DNA of 64,000 nt from Phycisphaerales bacterium (GTDB taxonomy: Bacteria; Planctomycetota; Phycisphaerae; Phycisphaerales; SM1A02), in NCBI GenBank assembly GCA_014238205.1, contig JABABM010000002.1, positions 124,001 to 188,000 on the forward strand, read 5' to 3'. The notes under the pieces were generated by a model, which was not told where the DNA came from, did no database searches, and saw nothing but the letters and a program-made list of their open reading frames with translations. Below, piece by piece: positions 1 to 7,451 of the stretch (positions are counted from its first letter, which is position 1; each line of letters begins with the position of its first letter). Position numbers and translations under genes: made by a program.

Positions 1-2
1 TC

Positions 3-191
3 ATTGCGGCAGCCAATCTGAAGCCTGCGCAGCGTGAGTTGATTCAGACTGCAGCTGCTGATGGGCTCAAGCGCATACACCTGCTCGAGCATTCAGATTC
101 ATCGTGGCTTGATGATGATGCTGCAGCTTCGCCCTGGGAAATCGATCCCTACCTCGATACCAAGACGATCTGGCATCCTTCGGCAACTTGA
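3..191 (+). CDS. C-terminal fragment of an unidentified protein
   Basis: An open frame enters from the left edge and stops with TGA at 189-191, leaving about 62 residues of a C-terminus. The end has an acidic stretch followed by DPYLDTKTIWHP. That KTIWHP-type ending vaguely resembles the tails of some aldehyde dehydrogenases, but I cannot confirm a family from this piece. It converges on the lipoprotein gene that ends at 207, with only 15 bases between them. The coding call rests on frame openness and on a sensible gap to its neighbour. Confidence 0.5.
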   Translation: MAAANLKPAQRELIQTAAADGLKRIHLLEHSDSSWLDDDAAASPWEIDPYLDTKTIWHPSAT

Positions 192-206
192 CCTTCGGTT
201 CCCGGA

Positions 207-1187
207 TCAGAGAAGAGGAACCTCGACCAGTCGCGGCGACTGTGGACGACCGCCCTTGGAGGGATCCTGCGGATCATAGAGATCAATGAGCGGCTCGCCA
301 TTGACAAGCCGCTGGGGGAACTGCATCACGAAACGTTCGACTTCCGGGCTCTTTATCCCGGTTGATGCATCCATGGCCCTGTGATCAAAGACTCCAACGG
401 TGACCATGCTCATCTGCCGCGCATCATCATGGTGGAAGAATGCGGGCATACCCTGCTGCCTCAAGGCTCTCGCGTATCCCTCCGCCGCACTTCGCCGTCG
501 AGACGGGGGGTACTCTCCGCTTTCAAAGTCTCCCCAGACAGCGATCTCCAGGGTGTACAGGGTACGGACATCCGGATACTTGATGCGAAGCGAAACCAAC
601 TCGTTGTCGGGAACGGTGCTTGGATCACGTGGGACCTTCAACTCTGCAATCATCGCCTGTGGAAATATCTGGCGATTGTTCACTGTCAGGTTTCGAAGTC
701 TCTGGACATCAGCACGTGCCTCAGGATCCGTCCAGTCCACGTAACTGCCGAAGACTACGAGGGAGCCTCTGGCATCTGGATGTGTTCGAAGACTGGAATC
801 GAGTGATGGGAGCAATGTCCCCAATCTCCTGCGATATTCAACGGCCTGGTCCACATGGCCCGTGGATGTGAACGTGGCAAGAACGATGCCGAAGCCTGAT
901 GACAGATTCCCTGTATTCGAACCTCCTTCAGGCAGATCGACAGGCGATGAACTGGCTCGCTGCTTTCGCTGTGATGCCGAAGCAACTCCAAGCCGGTCCT
1001 CAATCGAATCCCAGTCATGGCCAAGATCACGTTCTGGATTCTTTTCCTTGCTGGGATGCATCCGCTCGGGCTGCGCAGGCGTATCAAATCGAGAATGAGC
1101 AACAGGTCTCACAGGTTCGTTCGACTGGCACCCCATGGAAAGGGAGGCCGTAATGAGCAGGAGCATGGATGTGAATTGTCTTGGCAC
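207..1187 (-). CDS. Predicted lipoprotein of unknown function
   Basis: About 326 residues. I start at GTG 1187 because an AGGAG lies 11 bases upstream and the product then begins with a short basic stretch, a hydrophobic segment and a lipobox (LSMGC), so it should be a lipid-anchored envelope protein. The adjacent TTG at 1190 and the ATG at 1166 are alternatives. After a polar linker (residues 25-90) come two similarly built alpha/beta stretches, near GFGIVLATF and TLEIAVWGDF, suggesting a duplicated SPOR-like fold; that is inference only. It is divergent from the FlgM-like gene across about 290 bases. I do not recognise the family. Confidence 0.7.
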   Translation of the reverse strand: MPRQFTSMLLLITASLSMGCQSNEPVRPVAHSRFDTPAQPERMHPSKEKNPERDLGHDWDSIEDRLGVASASQRKQRASSSPVDLPEGGSNTGNLSSGFGIVLATFTSTGHVDQAVEYRRRLGTLLPSLDSSLRTHPDARGSLVVFGSYVDWTDPEARADVQRLRNLTVNNRQIFPQAMIAELKVPRDPSTVPDNELVSLRIKYPDVRTLYTLEIAVWGDFESGEYPPSRRRSAAEGYARALRQQGMPAFFHHDDARQMSMVTVGVFDHRAMDASTGIKSPEVERFVMQFPQRLVNGEPLIDLYDPQDPSKGGRPQSPRLVEVPLL

Positions 1188-1439
1188 CAAGTTGGATTCT
1201 CCTAGGGAAGGAATCGTATCCTTCCTTTGGCCGATGGGCACCTGGTGCCGTGGGCAGAGAGTTGCCAAATGCCTCCTGGAAGACAAAAAACAGGGGTTCC
1301 TGGAATCAGCAAGTTGCACATTCAAGCCCGTGGACGTGGCGGGACGATGTAGGTCTTGGAGACGGGCTTTCCCAGGTGCCCCGCCTCCTTTCGGATTCAG
1401 GGAAGAATCTGCGAATCAGACGATGGATGAGACTGTCAC

Positions 1440-1458
1440 GACCCCGTGATCCGGGGTC
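1440..1458. promoter_or_regulatory. Perfect 7-bp inverted repeat upstream of flgM-like gene
   Basis: GACCCCG and CGGGGTC form a perfect 7-bp stem around a 5-base loop, 19 bases before the ATG at 1478. No T-run follows, so it does not look like an intrinsic terminator. It could be an operator or an mRNA hairpin just ahead of the GAGGAG ribosome binding site. It sits in the 290-base gap between two divergent genes; apart from it I see no clear promoter boxes there. Confidence 0.35.
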
Positions 1459-1477
1459 GGTGAGGAGTTCTATCAAG

Positions 1478-1774
1478 ATGCCAGATATCGCATCAGTAAG
1501 TAATTCGGTGGGCCCACTGCACTCGACTCCGGGTGTAGGAAGGGAGGGAATCGAGCGACCCGCTTCCCTGGAAACTCCGGTTGACCGCCTTGGGCGACAG
1601 GATCGTGTGGAAGTATCACGACATGCGGAGTGGTTCCAGGCACTACGTGAAATGCCGGACATACGGCAGGATCGTGTGGAAGCCATACAGAAGGCCATCC
1701 AGGAAGATGCCTACGTGACGCCGGAGAAGATCGACGTCGCCGTAGAAGGCCTCCTCCAGGATGTGCGTGGCTGA
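1478..1774 (+). CDS. flgM: FlgM-like anti-sigma-28 factor
   Basis: A 98-residue protein, about the normal FlgM size. The C-terminal half carries the FlgM signature, a helix starting RVEAIQKAI followed by a Y-x-[IV]-x-P-E-K-I turn and a final amphipathic helix ending GLLQDV. In known systems this part binds sigma-28 (FliA) and FlgM is exported through the flagellum to release it. The N-terminal half is polar and low in order, as expected. The start ATG 1478 has GAGGAG at 1462-1467. The likely partner is the FliA-like sigma factor at 6442-7383. No flagellar structural genes are visible between them. Confidence 0.75.
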   Translation: MPDIASVSNSVGPLHSTPGVGREGIERPASLETPVDRLGRQDRVEVSRHAEWFQALREMPDIRQDRVEAIQKAIQEDAYVTPEKIDVAVEGLLQDVRG

Positions 1775-1833
1775 GAAACCCACTTTGAAGACCTGAACAG
1801 GTCGGGGCATGCCCGGACGGGTATCCTTCATCC

Positions 1834-2358
1834 ATGCGATCAAGGTCGATCCTCTTATCAGCGTGCGTTGCTCTCGTAGCCCTGCCAGCTTGCCAGCCGG
1901 CCAATACGAGCAGCAAGCGATCGGGAACGGTCGACAAGGTTGCTCAATGGCCTTTCGCCCCTGAATCGATCCGAGTACATCCACTGTCTCGTATCAAGTT
2001 CGAGCCCGGGGACAGGAATCCCCAGGTCCAGGGCAGAGTTGAGTTCCTGGATCAGGATGGATTCTCCACACGAGGAGTCGGTACGCTCAAGATCATCCTG
2101 GCTGGCTCCTCCGAAAGTGGATCTCATGCAGAATCCCGCTGGGAGTGCGACCTCAACAATCTTGAGACGAACAGCCAGTACTACGACGAAGTCACACGCA
2201 CGTACCAGTACAGCCTGTCACTCGACAAAGCTGATGATGTTCCCTTGGAACCGAGTCTTCATGTTGTTCTTACCCTGCCGGATGGACGCATCCTGTCAGA
2301 TGAAGCGGTCATCCATGTAAGCAGGTTGAAGCCGCCATCAGAGGACCTGGATGACTGA
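1834..2358 (+). CDS. Predicted lipoprotein of unknown function
   Basis: 174 residues with a signal peptide (basic start, hydrophobic core) and lipobox LPAC at residues 17-20, so likely lipid-anchored. The mature part begins with a polar linker and then has a beta-rich region (residues 55-165) with phrases such as VQGRVEFLDQDG and HVVLTLPDGR, reminiscent of an Ig-like or transthyretin-like beta sandwich. I do not recognise a family. It follows the FlgM-like gene after 59 bases and its last 21 bases overlap the end of the convergent small gene at 2338-2592. Confidence 0.75.
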   Translation: MRSRSILLSACVALVALPACQPANTSSKRSGTVDKVAQWPFAPESIRVHPLSRIKFEPGDRNPQVQGRVEFLDQDGFSTRGVGTLKIILAGSSESGSHAESRWECDLNNLETNSQYYDEVTRTYQYSLSLDKADDVPLEPSLHVVLTLPDGRILSDEAVIHVSRLKPPSEDLDD

Positions 2359-2592
2359 ATACTGATCCAGGTTCAGGATCGCAATCTCGCCGTCATCGAG
2401 GCGAAGCTCAAGTCGATCCAGCCAGTACTGGTCATCCTTTGCATGGGCAAACCAGGATCCTGTCTTCGCCTGACGACAGCGAATGACAACACCCTCAATG
2501 TCCTGTGTCCATGTTCGATCACGCAGTGGAGTCTGTTGGATGACCCGTACCCGGGTTCCCGCATTGAATCCTTCCGCTTGGTGAGCCATCAT
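2338..2592 (-). CDS. Small conserved-type hypothetical protein
   Basis: 84 residues. The middle reads as a small beta-barrel (GTRVRVIQQTP, then VEGVVI-like and WLDRLELRLDDGEI strands), with a spacing like SH3/KOW-type domains, and it is rich in W, R and D. It lacks a signal peptide and membrane segments, so it should be cytoplasmic. Its 3' end overlaps the 3' end of the convergent lipoprotein by 21 bases. It lies 28 bases downstream of the M16 peptidase-like gene on the same strand, so they may share a transcript. Function unknown. Confidence 0.65.
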   Translation of the reverse strand: MMAHQAEGFNAGTRVRVIQQTPLRDRTWTQDIEGVVIRCRQAKTGSWFAHAKDDQYWLDRLELRLDDGEIAILNLDQYSVIQVL

Positions 2593-2620
2593 TCTCGCAT
2601 CCTAGCAGGGGGGAAGCCTG

Positions 2621-3859
2621 TCATGAAATGGGCGCGTCCAACGAAGCCGGACCGAATGTCACGATCGTCGGAGAGGGGACTGAGCGCTTCTCCAGGTATT
2701 CATTCAACTGCTCCAGGGTTGTATCCTCAACTTCCCCAAGCACTTCCTCCATGCTTCGTGACCGACCCATTGTGAAATAATCACCGGCCAAGGCTGCGGA
2801 TCGAGCCTGGGTTGATTCTCCGCCAAGCACGATTGCACTCTCCAGGCCGATCCGTGCGCGATTGAACTCCTCCAGCGTGACTCCAGCTGCCATTCGATCA
2901 AACTCCTGCAGGCATACGTCCAGTGTTTCCTGCGCACGTTCCGGTGTCGTGCCCGCATAGAGACTGATGGTTCCCTGATCACGACCTGGGCTATATCGAG
3001 CCCCTACGCTGTAGCACAGTGACCTCTTCTGTCGGACCTCGGTAAAGAGGCGGCCACTGGATGTTCCACTCAGGATACGCATCGCCATTCGTTCAATCGG
3101 AGCATCCGGGTGGGATCTGGGTGGAGCATTCCAGGCAACGCCGATGTGCACCTGGTTCGAATCACGCATCTCATGGAGAGTGCCCCCCGCAGCCGTACTC
3201 AAGGCTTTGGATGGATCGGCATTGCCGGACCATCCAGAAAGCGTCTCTTCAAAGAAGTCCAGAGTCGCCAATGGATCAAAGCTGCCTGCAAGCGAGATGA
3301 TGCAGCCTCGAGGAACAAATCCTGCCTGCCAGGCCTCTTTTACATCCTGCTGAATCATCCTTTCAAGCATCGACTGCTCTCCATAACCCGACCTGTTCAT
3401 GGGAGCGGGACGATGCAGTTCCATCAGTCGAATCATTGCTTCCTGCCTCGGATCGTCCTTCAATGATTCAAGGGCCTGGAGGCACAGGCTCCGTGTCGAA
3501 TCCAAGGCTTCTTCAGGCAGGGCGGGGCTTCGTACGATCGATGCGAGGAGCGTGATGGATGCAAAAAGCTCCTTGCCCGTGCATGTTGATGCGATCTCAA
3601 GATGATGCACCCCCACATCGGAATGTCGTTGAAGGCCATGTCGATCGAGGGATTCACTCAATCCTCGACTGTCGAGATTTCCAGCCCCGCGAAAGATCAT
3701 CTCTTCCAGAATGGCGGATACGCCGAGTCGATCACCTGGGTCATTCGAAGATCCAGCCGGCAGCAACCACCGTATTGAACATGATGAAACCGCATCGTCT
3801 GGCTCCATCAAAAGCACCGCGCCGCAGGAAAGTTTGTGAGTGTGGATAACTTTTTTCAC
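2621..3859 (-). CDS. M16 (insulinase-type) peptidase homologue lacking the zinc motif
   Basis: 412 residues, the usual size of an M16B subunit with two repeated halves. The family fold is visible in the N-terminal half (LPAGSSNDP, then GVSAILEEMIFRG at 46-58) and in the C-terminal half (SGRLFTEVRQKRSLCYSV). Active members have HxxEH where this one has ILEEM at residues 50-54, so both histidine ligands are missing while one Glu remains. The conserved R...Y site of the second half is kept. This suggests a non-catalytic partner subunit, as in mitochondrial processing peptidase alpha, or an unrelated binding role. The start is GTG 3859 with AAGGA 8 bases upstream. No active M16 gene lies beside it. 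Confidence 0.85.
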   Translation of the reverse strand: MKKVIHTHKLSCGAVLLMEPDDAVSSCSIRWLLPAGSSNDPGDRLGVSAILEEMIFRGAGNLDSRGLSESLDRHGLQRHSDVGVHHLEIASTCTGKELFASITLLASIVRSPALPEEALDSTRSLCLQALESLKDDPRQEAMIRLMELHRPAPMNRSGYGEQSMLERMIQQDVKEAWQAGFVPRGCIISLAGSFDPLATLDFFEETLSGWSGNADPSKALSTAAGGTLHEMRDSNQVHIGVAWNAPPRSHPDAPIERMAMRILSGTSSGRLFTEVRQKRSLCYSVGARYSPGRDQGTISLYAGTTPERAQETLDVCLQEFDRMAAGVTLEEFNRARIGLESAIVLGGESTQARSAALAGDYFTMGRSRSMEEVLGEVEDTTLEQLNEYLEKRSVPSPTIVTFGPASLDAPIS

Positions 3860-4118
3860 TGATCATCCTTTGATCGAATAACTAGATGAAACGGCACGAT
3901 AACGAATCACGCGTGAGTGATTGCCTGGAATGTCATCGTTCCATCTCTGCGCAACAGGCTGCACAAACTGATGCGCAACACAGCAAATGCTTGTTTTTTA
4001 CTACTGCAAGGCACACTTTATCGACGTACTGCACCTTTGCACGTTTCTTCTTCTTGTTCAAAGCACTGTTGCCCATTGATTTGTGTACATGAATCAACGA
4101 AGTCCGCATAACTTCCGT

Positions 4119-4146
4119 TTGCAATCATCGACGCATACTGTAATTA
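4119..4146 (+). promoter_or_regulatory. Candidate sigma-70-type promoter for the H1-like gene
   Basis: TTGCAA at 4119-4124 and TAATTA at 4141-4146 are separated by 16 bases, close to the sigma-70 pattern, in an A/T-rich stretch about 135 bases before the ATG at 4282. If correct, the transcript has a long leader that includes the hairpin at 4209-4248. The match is by eye only. Confidence 0.35.
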
Positions 4147-4208
4147 TTTCGCGCATTTTTTATGGTCAAGAACAGGTCTTAGTCTGACCGATCGTGTACA
4201 AACTCCAA

Positions 4209-4248
4209 GGAAGCGTTCTTTAAGGGGGGTTTGTGCACCCCCGCTTCC
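4209..4248 (+). promoter_or_regulatory. Structured 5' leader of the H1-like gene
   Basis: GGAAGC at 4209-4214 can pair with GCTTCC at 4243-4248, and inside it G5 (within 4224-4229) can pair with C5 at 4238-4242. Together they form a two-part stem with an asymmetric internal loop. No T-run follows, so it is not a simple terminator. It lies about 20-60 bases ahead of the AGGAGG ribosome binding site and may affect mRNA stability or translation of a protein probably made in large amounts. Confidence 0.4.
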
Positions 4249-4281
4249 CGGAAACGCTAGCGGATACAGGAGGTCAAACTC

Positions 4282-4578
4282 ATGGCCAAGAAACGAAGAA
4301 AAAAAGCGACTCGTAAAAAAGCGACTCGTAAGAAGGCTACACGTAAGAAGGCCACACGTAAGAAGGCCACACGTAAGAAGGCCACTCGCAAGAAGGCCAC
4401 TCGTAAGAAGGCTCGACGCAAGAAGGCCACACGTAAGAAGGCCACTCGCAAGAAGGCCACTCGCAAGAAGGCTCGACGCAAGAAGGCCACACGTAAGAAG
4501 GCCACTCGCAAGAAAGCCCGTCGAAAAACCACTCGCAAGAAAGCAACTCGCAAGAAAGCGAGAAGGCGTCGACGTTAA
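4282..4578 (+). CDS. Histone-H1-like Lys/Arg-repeat DNA-binding protein
   Basis: 98 residues built almost wholly of a pentapeptide repeat A-[T/R]-R-K-K: seven ATRKK units, then ARRKK alternating with runs of two or three ATRKK, ending in a poly-Arg tail. There are no acidic or aromatic residues. Such tails resemble eukaryotic H1 C-termini and bacterial Hc1/HctB-type proteins, which bind DNA non-specifically and compact the nucleoid; DNA binding is inferred from composition. The start has a near-perfect AGGAGG 7 bases upstream and the gene is followed by a strong terminator, so it is probably a well-expressed single-gene unit. Confidence 0.85.
   Translation: MAKKRRKKATRKKATRKKATRKKATRKKATRKKATRKKATRKKARRKKATRKKATRKKATRKKARRKKATRKKATRKKARRKTTRKKATRKKARRRRR
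4303..4563 (+). repeat. 15-base tandem coding repeat
   Basis: The H1-like gene consists of about 17 tandem 15-base units of the form AAGAAGGCCACTCGT with synonymous changes (CGT/CGC, ACT/ACA, AAG/AAA). The first and last units are more A-rich (AAAAAAGCG type), while the middle ones are nearly identical. This suggests recent unit duplication or slippage, so copy number may vary between strains. Confidence 0.8.
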
Positions 4579-4633
4579 ACCGCCCTGGTTGCTGGAGGAA
4601 CGTACCTCCACTCAGAGCATGCACAAGCACAAG

Positions 4634-4669
4634 ACACGGGGCCGATTTCGATCGGCCTCGTGTTCTTTT
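4634..4669 (+). terminator. Rho-independent terminator after the H1-like gene
   Basis: ACACGGGGCCGA at 4634-4645 pairs with TCGGCCTCGTGT at 4652-4663 over 12 bp with one G-U pair, around a 6-base loop, followed by TCTTTT. It lies 56 bases after the H1-like stop and 96 bases before the ferredoxin start, so it separates the two transcription units. Confidence 0.85.
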
Positions 4670-4764
4670 CCAATACTTCTGGAATGATCTTTCCGATGAG
4701 AGTGTGCAAGGATGCTGAATCACTACTAGGATTTACGAACGTATTCCAGGAAGGAACCACAGGC

Positions 4765-5034
4765 ATGACGCACATTATTGCTGAACCGTGCATTGGAACA
4801 AAGGACACTTCCTGTGTGGATGTGTGCCCGGTGGACTGCATCCACCCCACATCGGACTCAAGCAAGTTCAAAGAGTTCGAGATGCTCTACATCGATCCGG
4901 ACACGTGCATCGACTGTGGCCTCTGTGTAGATGAATGCCCCGTCCAGGCAATCTTTCCAGAGGAAGATCTTCCCGAAGAATGGCAGAGTTACATCAAGAT
5001 CAATGCAGACTGGTTCAACGACAACGAGGTCTGA
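4765..5034 (+). CDS. fdxA: Seven-iron ferredoxin ([3Fe-4S][4Fe-4S])
   Basis: 89 residues, typical of the bacterial 7Fe type. The first motif is CIGTKDTSCVDVCPVDC (C9, C17, C21, C25) with Thr where an 8Fe ferredoxin has its second Cys; the second motif is CIDCGLCVDECP (C48, C51, C54, C58). By comparison with the Azotobacter protein, C9, C17 and C58 should hold the 3Fe cluster and C21, C48, C51 and C54 the 4Fe cluster. It is a small cytoplasmic electron carrier. I start at ATG 4765, since AAGGA lies about 10 bases upstream and the family starts just before the first motif. No dedicated redox partner is adjacent. Confidence 0.9.
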   Translation: MTHIIAEPCIGTKDTSCVDVCPVDCIHPTSDSSKFKEFEMLYIDPDTCIDCGLCVDECPVQAIFPEEDLPEEWQSYIKINADWFNDNEV

Positions 5035-5063
5035 TCACCGAGTATCGTTGATTGATCGCACCC

Positions 5064-5474
5064 TCAAGCTGCCGCATCATCTGAAATCGTATCGACATTC
5101 GACGGTGCATCCTGCGGCTCTGTCCAGTCTTCCGCCTGTTGCCCGATGGCCAGCTCACTTGGCATCGTCTTGCGATACCCAAGCTTGCGTACAACCTCCA
5201 GGACATCGGTCCAGGTTGGAAATGTCTTTCCATTGACCCGCTTGAATGTATCGATCGCCTGGATGAACAGGAACTGCTCAGGGTTCATTTCACCCTCTTC
5301 CGCTGTGCGAAGGAAGTCTGTCCTTCGACGGCCAGGACCCCGACGACGTTCAAGGTTCGTCCCCTCATCCTCTGCAAGATCACGTCGGTCAATGCCGCTT
5401 CGGCGATCAACAACGCTCAATGGATTTGGTGGAACCAGTCCACGCCCCGGTCTGGATTCTGCTGATTGGCTCAT
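5064..5474 (-). CDS. Hypothetical protein with Arg-rich N-terminal motif
   Basis: 136 residues. The N-terminal part (20-52) has repeated basic motifs, RRSGIDRRD and RRRGPGRRR. Similar DRR/RRR strings occur ahead of regulatory domains in several bacterial phyla. The second half (62-110) is a compact predicted helical domain beginning NPEQFLFIQAIDTF and containing FPTWTDVLEVVRKLGYRK, which looks like a small winged-helix-type fold; that is inference. The tail is acidic. There is no signal peptide. It converges with the ferredoxin gene, whose stop is 29 bases away. Function unknown. Confidence 0.65.
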   Translation of the reverse strand: MSQSAESRPGRGLVPPNPLSVVDRRSGIDRRDLAEDEGTNLERRRGPGRRRTDFLRTAEEGEMNPEQFLFIQAIDTFKRVNGKTFPTWTDVLEVVRKLGYRKTMPSELAIGQQAEDWTEPQDAPSNVDTISDDAAA

Positions 5475-5623
5475 CGATTACTCCTGGTTTCCTCGCCCCT
5501 GTTTCAAGGGATCGCTACGATGGTTCTCGGCCTACTTGAGCGGGGACTGGACCCTGGTTCAGTATTCAGTGCCGCTGCATGCTTCAAAGGGCCGCCAGAG
5601 GCCATACAGGTGTACCAGACGGA

Positions 5624-6094
5624 ATGAACGGAACTCCGACACGTACCAGAAGGCATGAGCAGGACTCCTCACGAGGGGGACGACATCGCCCTCTTGCAGC
5701 CCTTCTGGCCTGGCTCTTGCCGGGGCTCGGACACATGTATCTCGGACAACGTTTCAGGGGTCGAATGATCCTGATCGGGACCTGCTTCCTTGTTGCCTGC
5801 GGAGTATTGATTGGTGGAATAGATGTCGTAGACATGCAGCGTGACCGCCTTTGGTTCATCGCCCAGGCAGGAACAGGTCCAATTGCCTTCATCCTGGACT
5901 TCCTGAACCAGGCCGTTCTCAAGTCTGCAAGCATTGAAGCACAGGCTCGATTTACAGGCCTTGGGAATCTGAACTCCACCGGCACGCTCTATATCGCCCT
6001 GGCTGGGTTGATGAATGTCGTTGTCATGATTGATGCGTTGGCCGGTCCAGATCGGTTGAACGACTCCCCGGCACGACGGAGGACGGATGGATGA
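5624..6094 (+). CDS. Integral membrane protein, DUF6677-like
   Basis: About 156 residues from ATG 5624; an in-frame ATG at 5579 would add 15 basic residues, and neither has a strong ribosome binding site. The sequence begins with a basic segment, then a motif (LAWLLPGLGHMYLGQRFRG) of the kind found in small membrane proteins with a PGLGH-Y-G signature. Hydrophobic stretches follow near residues 48-65, 88-105 and 123-140. I link it to the planctomycete DUF6677 group from that signature, without a search. Its stop overlaps the start of the next gene, so the two are likely translated together. Confidence 0.7.
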   Translation: MNGTPTRTRRHEQDSSRGGRHRPLAALLAWLLPGLGHMYLGQRFRGRMILIGTCFLVACGVLIGGIDVVDMQRDRLWFIAQAGTGPIAFILDFLNQAVLKSASIEAQARFTGLGNLNSTGTLYIALAGLMNVVVMIDALAGPDRLNDSPARRRTDG

Positions 6095-6330
6095 TCTACT
6101 TGGCGTGGATACCCTTCATCAGTCCAATGAACTGGATCCAGAGCCTCTGGTATCTCCTCCTCATACCACTGGCCCTTGGTATCTCCATGATCTACAAGGC
6201 GATGCGAGTCACCGAGATCCATACATACTGGAAGCAGGTCGGCTCCATGACACTTCAGGTCGTACTTGCCATTGCCGGCCTTGCGATAGTACTCATCCTG
6301 TTCGTGCGATACATCATCCCAATGGCCTGA
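6091..6330 (+). CDS. Small two-helix membrane protein
   Basis: 79 residues with hydrophobic segments at about 14-34 and 53-77, so probably a hairpin in the inner membrane. Its ATG overlaps the stop of the upstream membrane gene in the ATGA arrangement, which predicts translational coupling and a shared role. A short basic, polar loop (YKAMRVTEIHTYWKQ) separates the helices. No family recognised. Confidence 0.75.
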   Translation: MIYLAWIPFISPMNWIQSLWYLLLIPLALGISMIYKAMRVTEIHTYWKQVGSMTLQVVLAIAGLAIVLILFVRYIIPMA

Positions 6331-6441
6331 ACACATCTGGATCCACTCAATTCAAGTTCCCGGACCGACTTGGCCGAATTGAATAGGTTGGGTCTGCCAT
6401 GGAGCGGCGGACCGGAAAAATACAGCCAAGGATGGAAACCG

Positions 6442-7383
6442 ATGCCGACTGCCACGACGCAGCGGGCACGGAGAGAAGCAGCGCGACGAAACACGGCTGA
6501 TCAACGGGAATCGGGCACCAGGAACACTTCCTTGCCTCCCCGGCGATCCAGCCCTGCAGAGTCACTGCATGCTCGAGACCGTGCCCAGAGAACAACCCGC
6601 GAAGACCACAACTGGGTTCAGGAAACCTGGAAGCAATACAAGAAGAAGCCTCAACTTGAGCTTCGAGAACGCCTGATCGTGTTCTACATGAAGGAGCACG
6701 TTCGCCGCATCGCTGAGCGAGTTCGAGCTTCTCTTCCGAGCCACGTCGATGTTGACGACCTCATGCAACAGGGCTTCCTTGGACTGGTCGAGTCGATCGA
6801 ACGGTTCGAGCTTGATCGTGGATTCAAATTCGAAACATTCAGCTCACTTCGAATACGGGGATCGATGCGTGACTGGCTCCGGGCCCAGGATCATCTCCCC
6901 CGACTCATGCGAACCCGATCAAGACAGATAGCAAATGGTCTGGAACGATTCCGGGTAATGCATGGTCGTGAACCCGATATGACAGAACTCCAGGATGTTC
7001 TCGGTCTGGACAATGACGCCTTTGAACAGTGCTTTGCGGATCGCTCGGCTCCAATGGTCGTAACGATTGGAAGCCTGAACAATGGAGGCAGTGGAGGCAG
7101 TGAGGATGATGGAAGTGCGATTGATGCATTGAGGGACCACGCTGATGAAACGCCCCTTCAGAAGATCCAGCGAAAGGACATTCAGCGATGGGTGACAAGG
7201 GATCTGGACAGTCGCGATCGCATGATCATCATCCTCTACTACTACGAAGCCATGACCATGCGTGAAATCGGGAAGGCAATCGGATGCAGTGAATCCAGAG
7301 TTTCCCAGCGACTGGATTCGATCCTCCAGAGGATGCGTGCAAGATTCACTCAGGACATGGTCGCAATGGAGCTGGCTGGTTAA
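6442..7383 (+). CDS. Sigma-28 family RNA polymerase sigma factor (FliA-like)
   Basis: 313 residues from ATG 6442, chosen because AAGGATGG lies just upstream; a TTG at 6370 would add 24 residues. After a basic, low-complexity N-terminus (1-65), sigma region 2 is clear (VDVDDLMQQGFLGLVESIERF, then FKFETFSSLRIRGSMRDWLR). Region 3 (GREPDMTELQDVLGLD) follows, then region 4 with the helix-turn-helix (MTMREIGKAIGCSESRVSQRL). The FETFSSLRIRGSMRDWLR segment matches the FliA/WhiG/SigD type. It should direct polymerase to a motility or other alternative regulon and be held by the FlgM-like protein at 1478. It is longer than typical FliA (about 240) owing to the N-terminal extension and a Gly/Ser/Asp-rich insert (about residues 213-230). 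Confidence 0.85.
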   Translation: MPTATTQRARREAARRNTADQRESGTRNTSLPPRRSSPAESLHARDRAQRTTREDHNWVQETWKQYKKKPQLELRERLIVFYMKEHVRRIAERVRASLPSHVDVDDLMQQGFLGLVESIERFELDRGFKFETFSSLRIRGSMRDWLRAQDHLPRLMRTRSRQIANGLERFRVMHGREPDMTELQDVLGLDNDAFEQCFADRSAPMVVTIGSLNNGGSGGSEDDGSAIDALRDHADETPLQKIQRKDIQRWVTRDLDSRDRMIIILYYYEAMTMREIGKAIGCSESRVSQRLDSILQRMRARFTQDMVAMELAG

Positions 7384-7410
7384 CACCGGCTTCAAGGCTA
7401 TTTTGAATCT

Positions 7411-7435
7411 CCGGATCGCAATATTTTTGCGCCGG
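7411..7435 (+). terminator. Imperfect hairpin after the sigma factor gene
   Basis: CCGG at 7411-7414 and CGCAA at 7417-7421 can pair with TTGCG at 7427-7431 and CCGG at 7432-7435, with a 2-base bulge and a T-rich loop. It sits 28 bases after the sigma factor stop but has no downstream T-run, so it is at best a weak terminator or an mRNA-end structure. Confidence 0.3.
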
Positions 7436-7451
7436 ACGTACCCTTCTTTCC

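Larger units (their letters stand above)
3860..4281. other. 422-base non-coding region upstream of the H1-like gene
   Basis: No convincing gene is seen here. Short frames exist but have cysteine- and phenylalanine-rich, non-protein-like composition. The stretch is more A/T-rich than its surroundings, contains T-runs, and holds the candidate promoter at 4119-4146 and the structured leader at 4209-4248. It also separates the M16 gene start from the divergent H1-like gene, so it probably carries promoters for both. Confidence 0.5.

Noticed and set aside
3886-4124. Short open frames between the M16 gene and the H1-like gene
   Set aside because: Unlikely composition, no ribosome binding site, and the region fits promoters and a leader better.
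4144-4611. Open frames on the minus strand opposite the H1-like gene
   Set aside because: They are mirror products of the 15-base repeat on the plus strand, with repetitive Leu/Ala/Ser content, and there is a good ribosome binding site only for the plus strand.
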